A stretch of 64,000 nt of DNA from NCBI RefSeq assembly GCF_900747795.2, contig NC_041395.2, forward strand, positions 33,613,632 through 33,677,631, read 5' to 3'. The first letter of the stretch is position 1. Every line of letters begins with the position of its first letter. The notes beneath the pieces are model-generated. The model did not search any database. It was not told where the DNA came from and was given only the letters and a program-made list of their open reading frames with translations. This document shows positions 10,150 through 18,570 of this stretch, one piece after another. The translations under genes were made by a program, and so were the position numbers. This stretch comes from Erpetoichthys calabaricus. Lineage: Eukaryota > Chordata > Cladistia > Polypteriformes > Polypteridae.

Positions 10150-11300
10150 AAAAGATAGCCCGGCCACAGACAGACATGACACCAATGTCCAAACACACAC
10201 ACACGTTTATTTACACTATGTACAAACTATTTACAATATTCACTCAGTCCTTGGTTTCTTGGGCTGCCTCCACTCCTGCCTCGCAAGCTCTGTCCTCTTC
10301 CACCCGACTCCAGCTTCCCGAATGGAGTGAGGTGGCCCCTTTTATAATGCCCCGGATGTGCTCCAGGTGCCTGATGATGAACTTACGGCAGCACTCCCCA
10401 GTATAGCGGAAGTGCTGCCCTTGCACCTGGAAGCACTCCAGGTGCACACAATCCCTGGTCTGTCAGCACTTCCTGGTGTCCCAGAAGCGCTGTCCCCCAG
10501 GGATCAAGGACCGTCCAGGTGCCCAGGGAAGAAAAGTGCCACTCTCCCGGTCCCTCCTTCCTCCAGGCGTCTCGGCGGTGCAGGGTTCCCGGCCATACAG
10601 TATATCACACTGCCCCACCCCCAGCTGAAGCCCGTCCCGGGAGGGCTGTCCTTCGACAGGTTGGGGCGCCGGCATGCCCTGGGTCACAGTTCCACCCTAG
10701 AAAAGATAAGCAAAACAAGGGCGGGGAGGCACGTCCACGATGCCACTCCATGGCGTCATCCGTAAGTGTGCCAGGGTACCTCCACCTGTGACCACGGTTA
10801 TTGCAGTTAAAGCACCGCTGCTTCCATCCATGTCCCCATGCCCTCCAGACATGGCAACAGGACAGGTTTCTGTGCTTCGCCTGGTCCCCAGCCAGGCTCA
10901 GGGCTTCCCTCTGCACCCGTAGAGGGTGGCTCTCAACAGCAGGTGGGCCAGCATGGACCCAGCCTGCCCCTTGTCAGGAGGTCCGGACTTCTGTCTCTGG
11001 ATCCTCCTCCTTACACTCTGGGACGCAATGACGGTCTGGGTCTCCTTATGGCATAAAGAGAGACCCCATGCCATCTGTGTCCCTGTGGATCTCAGCGAGG
11101 CTGCCGTCAGCTTTTGGAGCCATGTGTTTTGGCAACCGGCACTCACCAGCCAGCACCTCGCAGACCCCCACACTGGATTCGACCCTATGGCACGATCAGC
11201 CACTCGCCCTGGATCCACTGTAGGAGGCTTGGCTACTTGGTGACCTGAACGAAATGATACCCGGCCCCACTTCACTCAGCCCTCCTTTTTTATGTGTCAT
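10150..11300 (-). mobile_element. LTR retroelement fossil: one LTR plus internal remnant
   Basis: On the minus strand an LTR-like segment begins TGTGATATAC at 10609 and runs to about 10150. It is immediately preceded by a purine-rich tract (GGGGGTGGGGCAG, 10610-10622), as expected at a 3' LTR. The internal remnant (10623 to about 11290) includes a zinc-knuckle-like peptide CFNCNNRGHRW near 10800, suggestive of a gag nucleocapsid. The element is broken and incomplete. A related copy lies at 26062-27170, sharing the GTCTGGGTCTC segment. Confidence 0.65.
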
Positions 11301-11409
11301 GTGTTATGTAACCACCCACACAATTCAGGTCGTCGAGACTCAGACTACAAATTCAATGAATGTAATTACTCCGGACCTACAGGCTGTCAAATAAACGAAC
11401 CACACGCCG

Positions 11410-11457
11410 TGGCGCAGCGTAAAGGGGCTTTGTCGCTGACATCCGAGGTTCGATCCT
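11410..11457 (+). promoter_or_regulatory. tRNA-like pol III A and B boxes, unit 1
   Basis: A-box-like TGGCGCAGCG at 11410-11419 and B-box-like GGTTCGATCCT at 11447-11457, spaced as in a tRNA gene. A full tRNA cloverleaf is not seen, so this is a tRNA-derived promoter rather than a tRNA. Confidence 0.65.
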
Positions 11458-11472
11458 CGAGAGGGGAGCAGT

Positions 11473-11527
11473 AGAGTGTGTATGCCTGATGAGCCCAAAT
11501 GAGGGCGAAACACATGTCGCGTACTCT
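11473..11527 (+). ncRNA. Type I hammerhead ribozyme, copy 1
   Basis: All conserved core elements are present in order. Stem I 5' strand is AGAGU (11473-11477), a GUGU bulge and AUGC (11482-11485). CUGAUGA is at 11486-11492. Stem II is GCCC/GGGC (11493-11496 with 11503-11506), closed by loop AAAUGA. GAAA is at 11507-11510. Stem III is minimal (A11510-U11517 and C11511-G11516) with loop ACAU. GUC (11516-11518) is the cleavage triplet. Stem I 3' strand is GCGU then ACUCU (11519-11527). Cleavage is predicted after 11518. Such short stem III hammerheads are known to work best as dimers in tandem transcripts, which matches this array. Confidence 0.9.
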
Positions 11528-11745
11528 TTGCATTATTTGACAGTAAACTATCAACATTCCATGATCTACTTCTCGCAACTGAAAGAGGGCACCGTGGCGG
11601 ATGTTTGCCGAATGGCAGACCAACTACAAGCGTTACCTGGTAGGTAACCACCCACATAATTCAGGTCGTCGAGACTCAGACTACGAATGCAATGAATGTA
11701 ATTACTCCAGGCCTACAGGCTATCAAATACACGAACCACATGCCG

Positions 11746-11793
11746 TGGCGCAGCGTAAACGGGCTTCGTCTCTGACGTTCAAGGTTCGATTCC
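11746..11793 (+). promoter_or_regulatory. tRNA-like pol III A and B boxes, unit 2
   Basis: A-box-like TGGCGCAGCG at 11746-11755 and an exact B-box consensus GGTTCGATTCC at 11783-11793. They lie upstream of the second ribozyme. Unit 3 retains only the A box, at about 12083-12092. Confidence 0.7.
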
Positions 11794-11809
11794 CCGAGAG
11801 GGGAGCAAT

Positions 11810-11864
11810 AGAGTGTGCATGCCTGATGAGCCCAAATGAGGGCGAAACACGTGTCGCGTACTCT
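11810..11864 (+). ncRNA. Type I hammerhead ribozyme, copy 2
   Basis: Identical core to copy 1: CUGAUGA 11823-11829, stem II GCCC/GGGC 11830-11833 and 11840-11843, GAAA 11844-11847, and cleavage triplet GUC 11853-11855. It differs in the stem I bulge (GUGC rather than GUGU) and the stem III loop (ACGU rather than ACAU). Both changes fall in unpaired positions, so the fold is preserved. Cleavage at both sites would release a 337-nt RNA spanning 11519-11855. Confidence 0.9.
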
Positions 11865-12138
11865 TTGCATTATTTGACAGTAAACTATCAACATTCCATG
11901 ATCTACTTCTCGCAACTGAAAGAGGGCACCGTGGCGGATGTTTGCCGAATGGCAGACCAACTACAAGCGTTACCTGGTAGGTAACCACCCACATAATTCA
12001 GGTCGTCGAGACTCAGACTACGAATGCAATGAATGTAATTACTCCAGGCCTACAGGCTATCAAATAAACGAACCACATGCCGTGGCGCAGCGTAAATATA
12101 TATATTTATATAAATATATATACATATACATATACATA

Positions 12139-13790
12139 CAGTCATATGAAAAAGTTTGGGAACCCCTCTTAATTCTTTGGATTTTTGTTTATCATTGGCT
12201 GAGCTTTCAAAGTAGCACTGTCCTTTTAATATATGACATTCCTTATGGAAACAGTAGTTTTTTCAGCAGTGACATTAAGTTTATTGGATTAACAGAAAAT
12301 ATGCAATATGCATCATAACAAAATTAGACAGGTGCATAAATTTGGGCACCCCAAAAGAGATATTACATCAATACTTAGTTGAGCCTCCTTTTGCAAATAT
12401 AACAGCCACTAGACGCCTCCTATAGCCTTTGACGAGTGTCTGGATTCTGGAGGGAGGTATTTTTGACCATTCTTCCATACAAAATCTCTCCATTTCAGTT
12501 AAATTTGATGGCTGCCGAGCATGGACAGCCTGCTTCAAATCATCCCATAAATTTTCGATGATATTCAAGTCAGGGGACTGTGACTTCCATTCCAGAACAT
12601 TGTACTTCTCCCTCTGCATGAATGCCTTTGTAGATTTTGAACTGTGTTTTGGGTCATTGTCTTGTTGGAATATCCAACCCCTGTGTAACTTCAACTTTGT
12701 GACTGATGCTTGAACATTATCCTGAAGAATTTGTTGATATTGGGTTGAATTCATCCGACGCTCGACTTTAACAAGGGCCTCAGTCCCTGAACTAGCCACA
12801 CAGCCCCACAACATGATGTAACCTCCACCAAATTTGACAGTAGGTAGCAGGTGTTTTTCTTGGAATGTGGTGTTCTTCTTCCACCATGTAAAGCACTTTT
12901 TGTTATGACCAAATAACTCAATTTTTGTTTCATCAGTCCAAAGCACTTTGTTCCAAAATGAATCTGGATTGTCTAAGTGAGCATTTGCATACAACAAGAA
13001 ACTCTGTTTTTGGCGTGAGTGCAGAAAGGGCTTATTTCTCATCACCCTGCCATACAGATGTTCTTTGTGCAAATTGCGCTGAATTGCAGAACGATGTACA
13101 GATACACCATCTGCAGCAAGATGTTCTTGCAGATCTTTGGAGGTGATCTGTGGGTTGTCTGTGACCATTCTCACAATCCTGCTCATTTGCCGCTCCTGTG
13201 TTTTTCTTGGCCTGCCAGACCTGCTGGACTTAACAGCAACTGTGCCTGTGGCCTTCCATTTCCTGATTACATTCCTTACAGTTGAAACTGACAGTTTAAA
13301 CATCTGAGATAGCTTTTTGTAGCCTTCCCCTAAACCATGATACTGAATAATCTTTGTTTTCAGATTTTTTGAAAGTTGCTTTGAGGATCCAATGATGTCA
13401 CTCTTCAGAGGAGAGTCAAAGGGAAGTACAACTTGTAATTGACCATCTTAAATACCTTTATATCTCATGATTGGACACACCTGTCTATGAAGTTCAAGGC
13501 TTAACGAGCTAATCCAACCAATTTGGTGTTGCAAGTAATCAGTATTGAGCAATGGCAGGCATTCAAATCAGCAAAATTACAAGGGTACCCACATTTTTGC
13601 ACAGCCAGCTTTTCACATTTGATTTAATTTCATACAACTAAATACTGCTTCACTAAAAATCTTTGTTCGGAAAACACCCCAGTACTCAGATGTTCCTAGG
13701 AAATGAAAGACATATCGCTGTTATCTTTTTTTGTTGAAAGTAGAGTCAATTATTATGCAGGCTGAGAGGGGTACCCAAATTGTTTCATAT
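12139..13790 (-). mobile_element. Nearly complete Tc1/mariner transposon
   Basis: The left terminus starts CAGTCATATGAAAAAGTTTG at 12139, preceded by TA. The right terminus (TACCCAAATTGTTTCATAT, ending near 13790) is the matching inverted repeat, its last bases blurred by a TA run. Length of about 1.65 kb is normal for the family. It contains a long transposase frame on the minus strand. It lies 40 bp from the end of the hammerhead array. Confidence 0.88.
12368..13408 (-). CDS. Tc1-type transposase, frame open but usual start codon lost
   Basis: Cut-and-paste DDE transposase acting on the element's own terminal repeats. From the first ATG (13303) the frame gives 311 residues. It stays open upstream to CTG at 13406-13408, which aligns with the expected start of the family (LKSDIIGSSKQLS), giving about 346 residues, the usual length. 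Seen in order: paired-type helix-turn-helix (LSQMFKLSVSTVRNVIRKWK), the GRPRKT hook, and catalytic residues in VLWTDETKIELFG (Asp), IFQQDNDPKHSS (Asp) and SPDLNIIENLWDDL (Glu). There is no internal stop. Starting at 13303 would remove the first DNA-binding helices, so activity is doubtful. The CTG may be a decayed ATG. Confidence 0.88.
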   Translation of the reverse strand: MKSDIIGSSKQLSKNLKTKIIQYHGLGEGYKKLSQMFKLSVSTVRNVIRKWKATGTVAVKSSRSGRPRKTQERQMSRIVRMVTDNPQITSKDLQEHLAADGVSVHRSAIQRNLHKEHLYGRVMRNKPFLHSRQKQSFLLYANAHLDNPDSFWNKVLWTDETKIELFGHNKKCFTWWKKNTTFQEKHLLPTVKFGGGYIMLWGCVASSGTEALVKVERRMNSTQYQQILQDNVQASVTKLKLHRGWIFQQDNDPKHSSKSTKAFMQREKYNVLEWKSQSPDLNIIENLWDDLKQAVHARQPSNLTEMERFCMEEWSKIPPSRIQTLVKGYRRRLVAVIFAKGGSTKY

Positions 13791-13798
13791 ATATATAT

Positions 13799-14351
13799 TG
13801 TGGCATGCCTCTGGCGTCCATGCCCAGCTGGGACAACCCATCACTCTATATTCAGGGGGAGCAGCCCTGGACGGTGAAATACCTCCCCCTGGACGCTAGA
13901 TGGCCGCCCTGCCTCAGTTTCGCGCAGGGCTCCATGGGAATTGGAGTTGGGTGCAGCCCTGTTGGGTCCTGCAGGCGCCTCCAGGGGGTGCTGCAGCTGG
14001 GGCTCCTGAGCCCTTATGGGCAGTATATTCACCACACCCGGAAGTGCAGCCATAACTCAGTAATCAACCACCTGGGGCACTTCCAGGTGGACTATAAAAG
14101 GGGCCAGCAGCCACCACTTGGGGAGCCAGAGTTGGGAGGAGGAGAAGGAGGATAACGCTTGCCGTGAGGAGTGGTGGTGAAGGATATTCTGAGCTTTGCT
14201 TGGTTTTTTGTGCTTGTGGGGCTGTGTTGGGCCTGTGGGGTTCACGGGAAAGATGTGCCCTGCAGGTGAAGACAAATAAAATATTTTTGTTTATTTTTCC
14301 ACATGCCTCCCGTGTGAGTCTGTGTCGGGTCGGCGCAATAAAGCATCTTTG
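13799..14351 (+). mobile_element. Solo-LTR-like repeat
   Basis: Starts TGTGGCATGCC and ends near GCGCAATAAAGCATC. It carries a TATA-like CTATAAAAGG near 14092 and AATAAA near 14275. It shares CTGGACGCTAGATGG and ACACCCGGAAGTGCAG with 7516-8081 and is the same fossil LTR family. No internal region is attached. Confidence 0.7.
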
Positions 14352-14372
14352 ATATAATATCTATATATATAT

Positions 14373-14951
14373 TGTAACAGATAGAGGCTCTGTCGACCCC
14401 TTCAACCCTCAGACCAGACGTCAGACACCAGATAAAAGTCCAAATAATGGCTTATTAATAATAATAATAATAATAATGTGCACAAAGCACCCTCCACTCC
14501 ACAATACTCAATAAACAATCAATAATCCAATTAACAATCCTCCAATCCCAGACGCTTAGCCACCCTGCCTCCCAAATCAGCTCGCCACCTGGGATTTCCC
14601 ATGGTCCTTTTATAGTCCCTGACCCAGAAGTGTTTCCAACCCCCCAGTCCATGTGACTTTCCATCACTTCCGGGTCAGATTAAAAAGTTCTCTTCTTCTT
14701 CATCCCGGAAGCACATCATTCCTCCTGTCGCTGTGACTAAGATGTACTTCCGGGGCGTAGGGCACGTAATAATCCTTGGGCCTCCCTGCAGCGTCCTCTA
14801 GTTGCCCCCATGGTATCCAGCAGGGCTGTGGATAAAAACCCCATTGTCCAGGATTCCCTGCTGGCCTTTGGGGCACCTCCATGCTGCAGGGAGAGCTCCA
14901 CCTGGCATCTTGGGGGTATTGGCCGGGATGAACAGCCGACCATATTCCACA
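14373..14951 (-). mobile_element. Solo-LTR-like repeat, opposite orientation
   Basis: Bounded by TGTAACAG at 14373 and TTCCACA at 14951, so on the minus strand it begins TGTGG and ends TTACA. It contains a TATA-like element near 14615 and several copies of the CACTTCCGGG motif. It lies in TA-rich DNA, which hides the target duplication. Confidence 0.65.
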
Positions 14952-15540
14952 ATATATATTATATATTATATATTATATATATATGTATATGTTCCTGAAT
15001 AACTTCCAAATGTGATAGAAGCTGCCATCTTGACAGGAAAGGGAAAAGCTGAAACAGTTTTCATGTAGTTTTAAGAGACTACAACTACAAAGATTTTCTT
15101 GATTAATCTTGTAGTAAAAAGGTGGAAATAGAACATTTTAAGCAACCATTTCTGCAAACAGAAGTGTTGGTTTAAGTATAAAAATATAAATTCAAATAGT
15201 AATATGATAGAAGAAAACAAAAGAAGCAAGAGAAACAAAACCAGCCTCCAGCCCAGCTCTTGCCCTCCAAACACAACTCCAGTTGATGCTGATGGAACAT
15301 CCAATTCTGCATATGGGTTACCACAGAGGACCCACTCTTACTGTTTATACTGAATGATCCTTTGATTCTCACGGCTGAGAATTATCAAGAACTGGGGGCC
15401 AATTCAGTGACTAAAGGTTCCAAAGAAAAGACTTTCTCCTGACAAGAACTGACAGAAAGAGATAGAAAGAAAAAAGTCAAATTGAGGAAGAAAAAACAGA
15501 GACATTTCACCAAAAGAGCATTTTTTGGGCAGCTATGTTA
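14952..15540. other. No gene recognised
   Basis: A TA-rich run (14950-14992) followed by A-rich sequence without recognisable coding capacity. Confidence 0.5.
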
Positions 15541-15800
15541 TTTGCTAAACAAAGATGGACTGAATAGTCTCCTATTGTTTGAAACATTTCTTTCATTCTA
15601 CAGACACTGTAAAGCATGGTGATGGAAATGTTATGGTTTTGAGCTGCATTGCTGGATCAGGTTCTGAGTGGTTGACCATCATTGAATCCATTATGAATTC
15701 GAAATTGTACCAGAGGGTGCCTGAAAATTGTGTGAGACCATCTATCAGATGTTTGAAGCTCAAATGAAAGTGGACCTTGCAACATAACACCCCTCAAATA
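15541..15800 (+). mobile_element. Tc1-type transposon fragment
   Basis: The plus frame from 15579 reads DTVKHGDGNVMVLSC and later IIESIMNSKLYQRVPENCVRPSIRCLKLK, then WTLQHN. It matches the middle of a Tc1 transposase between the first and second catalytic Asp. Both ends are lost. Confidence 0.7.
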
Positions 15801-16504
15801 TTTCACAGTGGAAAGAATGCTGCATGGTGGAGTGGGAAGAACCTTCTCTAATTTGATGTGTCTGCTAGACAGTTATAGGAAATGCCAATATCCAGCACTG
15901 CTCACCCACCTCTGACGGCATTGTTGTTAAGAAGGTCAAAAACACCAAGCTCCTCTGAATCCACATCGTGGCCCTTCAACTTTGCCTCCATAGCCAAAAG
16001 AGCCCGTCAGCGCCTGTACTTTTTGTGAAGGGATACTTTAACAAGTATGCTGTCTGTATGCTGTCTGTGCTTTGGTCACAGACGTGGATCCGGGCAGTCC
16101 CTATTCAAAAAATACGACCAGGGGAAAGTAAAGTACTCCACGTCGAGCTCACCACTCTCCAATGCGAGGCTTACCTCCCGTTTTTCAGGGCGATCTTCCT
16201 CCAAGTAGCCTCTTCAGCTCATTTGGTGACCCGGACTTCCACAATGGTGATGCAGGATTGAGAGATCACTGCTCTTGGGACCTGCCTATTTTTCCTCCTC
16301 CCCATCGGTAGGAAAGGTGCTTCTGTGGACCTCTGGTGGCTTATCGGACGAACTGCTGGTAGCAAAGGGTGTGTGTGTTCCGCAGCATGTGCGTGTCTTC
16401 ATCTGTTGTGCCAGGCCGTTCACAAAATTATTTTTTTGACGGGTCCCTGCCTTTTAACAGGCAGAAAGTCCCATCTGGAATGCCTTTGTGAATTTGAACC
16501 CCAG
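15801..16504. other. No gene recognised
   Basis: Mixed-composition spacer. A segment around 16000-16400 is GC-richer, but I could not assign it to a repeat family or gene. Confidence 0.45.
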
Positions 16505-17035
16505 ACACAAACAGACAGACAGTCCTAAAGCACAAACGTTTATTCTCTTTTCCTTTTTACAGTACACACAGTGTACCAATCACCACTATATACTGTACTT
16601 TTCTTCTTCTTCTTCTTCTCTCTCTCTCTCTTTGTTCTGCCGCCCCCACTCCACTCTTGCAAGCTCTTTTCCCTGCCTCCCAACTCCAGCTCTCCAAATG
16701 GAGTGAGGCGGCCTCCTTTATACTGCACCCGGAAGTGCTCCAGGTGTTTCCCAATTGACATCCGGCAGCACTTCCAGGTGTAGTGGAAGTGCTGCATATG
16801 AACTTAGCTCCTCTTTTGGCAGCACTTCCTGGTGAGGCGGAAGTGCTTCATGCCGAGACTCTAGGAACTGTCCAGGAGCCCCCTGGTGGTGGCCACAGAC
16901 CTCTGCTGGGTTGAGCTTCTAAGCTCTAGTTCTGTGGCCCCGATGTAAACCAAGGGGGCTGCCCTCTTGTGTCCCCGGGGAGGTACTGCTGGTAATATGT
17001 CCCTTCCCCCGATCTTCTCTTCAAAAGGGTGTCCC
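16505..17035 (-). mobile_element. Solo-LTR-like repeat
   Basis: Minus-strand member of the CCGGAAGTGC-rich LTR-like family (ACTCCACTCTTGCAAGCTC, TTTATACTGCACCCGGAAG, GGAAGTGCTGC). A CT-rich microsatellite sits at 16600-16632. Precise ends were not resolved. Confidence 0.5.
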
Positions 17036-17084
17036 ATGATGTCACATGATCCTATCTAAAAAATTCACAATTCAAGTAACCATC

Positions 17085-17360
17085 CATTTTCAAGCCTACT
17101 TAATCCAACTCAGGATCACAGGAGGAGCACTGACTGAAATATAGGAACCAGCATTGGATGGGCCACTAGTCCATTGCACACATACCCATACTCACACATA
17201 CTAGGCTACTGAGTTCACAGTTAAACTGAAGCCCACTTATCTAGTAAACAGTGATGAATTCTGGACACATTGTATAGGGTTGTCTTTTCTCAAATTCAAC
17301 AGAAAGCTCCACTGGCAGCAAATAAAGCTGACAAAATGCTGAAATCTAATGCCACACATG
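17085..17360 (+). repeat. Dispersed repeat, partner of 4683-4940
   Basis: Shares ATCTAGTAAACAGTGATG, CAACAGAAAG and an opening CATTTTCAAGCC(T)ACTTAATCCAA segment with 4683-4940. No coding frame. Confidence 0.55.
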
Positions 17361-17497
17361 CTAGACATTATCACTTAGTCAGTACACAAGATGTTGATGT
17401 GCTGTTCCTCCTGCAGGTCGGATAAATTTTCAAAAATATTTGTGTGTGGCAGCAAGAAACATATCTCCTTTTATCAGTTAGGATTTTCACTAGAATT

Positions 17498-17817
17498 CCA
17501 TCCATCCATCCATTTTCCAACCTGCTGAATCCGAACACAGATCTGCTGGAGCCAATCCCAGCCAACACAGGGCGCAAAGCAGGAACCAATCCTGGGCAGG
17601 ACGTCCACTCACCGCACAATACACACACACACCAAGCACACACTAGGGCCAATTTAGAATCGCAAATCCACCTAACCTGCATGTCTTTGGACTGTGGGAG
17701 GAAACCTACGCAGACACAAGGAGAACATGCAAACTCCACGCAGGGAGGACCCGGGAAGCAAACCTGGGTCTCCTTACTGCGAGGCAGCAGCGCCACCACT
17801 GCACCACTGTGCCGCCC
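17498..17817 (-). repeat. tRNA-derived SINE copy with target duplication
   Basis: Same family as 3444-3685, with CCAT repeats at its low-coordinate end and a tRNA-like head near 17770-17817. A 12-bp direct repeat with one mismatch (TTCACTA-G/T-AATT) flanks it at 17486-17497 and 17818-17829. Confidence 0.85.
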
Positions 17818-17983
17818 TTCACTATAATTTTTAAGGTGATATCTGCGTTAGGTTGGGTTCAACTGAATCTATTGGACTGACATCCTGGTTTTGTTTTTGG
17901 TCTACAAGTTCTCTTGCTCAGTTCACTTAATTTACTCAGTTTGCAGCTACAGTATAAAGCTTAACCTCTCATACAAGTCTGGG

Positions 17984-18570
17984 AAAAGGCGAGCTTTTAA
18001 GCCTGAGAAATCACCCCGTAAATGCACACGTTTACTTGCACATGTGTTAATATGTATGCTTACACAGTATTAAAAGACAGTGAACAACGTCATTTACCTT
18101 TGTTCCCGCGTTTGATAAAAGGCGAGCTTTTAAGCCTGAGAAATCACCCCGTAAATGCACACGTTTAATTGCACATGTGTTAACATGTATGCTTACACAG
18201 TATTAAAAGACACTCAAAAATTAACGTCATTTACCTTCGTTCCCGCGTTTGACTCGTGCTGTAAACCTCTTCCTTGTTTTTAGTTCACGTGATTACGTAG
18301 GAGGCGTGATGACGCGATACGTGACTCCGCCTCCTCCATTAGAGTATATGGACAAAAAAGAGGTTCCAGTTATGACCATTACGCGTAGAATTTCGAAATA
18401 AAACCTGCCTAACTTTTGTAAGTAAGCTGTAAGGAATGAGCCTGCCAAATTTCAGCCTTCCACCTACACGGGAAGTTCGAGAATTAGTGATGAGTGAGTG
18501 AGTCGGTCAGTCAGTCAGTCAGTCAGTCAGTGAGTCAGTCAGGGCTTTGCCCTTTATTAATATATATAGA
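17984..18570 (-). mobile_element. Non-autonomous Helitron-like element with internal duplication
   Basis: The minus strand begins TCTATATATATTAATAAAGG at 18570, the same style of 5' end as the Helitron at 32758-35606, followed by CTGACTGAC repeats. A segment of about 131 bp starting AAAAGGCGAGCTTTTAAGCC is present twice in tandem (about 17984-18112 and 18115-18252). The 3' hairpin/CTRR end was not located, and the low-coordinate boundary is uncertain. Confidence 0.6.

Larger units (their letters stand above)
11308..12098 (+). repeat. 336/337-bp tandem array carrying hammerhead ribozymes
   Basis: Three successive units start GTAACCACCCACA: 11308-11643 (336 bp), 11644-11980 (337 bp) and a partial third, 11981-12098. 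Each complete unit contains a tRNA-like pol III A/B-box pair followed about 16 bp later by a hammerhead ribozyme. Unit 1 differs from unit 2 at about 19 positions over its first 211 bp but at none over its last 125 bp. Unit 3 differs from unit 2 at about one position over 118 bp. The array ends inside the third unit just after the A box, where an AT-rich stretch and a Tc1 element follow. No convincing protein product: the frame open across a unit is shifted by the non-multiple-of-three unit length. Known parallels are the Schistosoma Sm-alpha repeats (SINE-like, pol III boxes, hammerhead), newt satellite 2 and retrozymes. Confidence 0.92.

Noticed and set aside
10605-10916. A zinc-finger host protein
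   Set aside because: The CFNCNNRGHRW motif lies in the internal part of an LTR element next to its LTR, so a gag remnant is more likely.
11410-11470. A tRNA gene
   Set aside because: A and B boxes are present but no acceptor stem, anticodon arm or T stem pairs properly; better read as a tRNA-derived promoter.
11601-11984. An open frame of 127 codons across the tandem unit
   Set aside because: It arises because the unit happens to lack stops in one frame; the 337-bp unit length shifts the frame between units, and the ribozyme and promoter boxes explain the sequence better.
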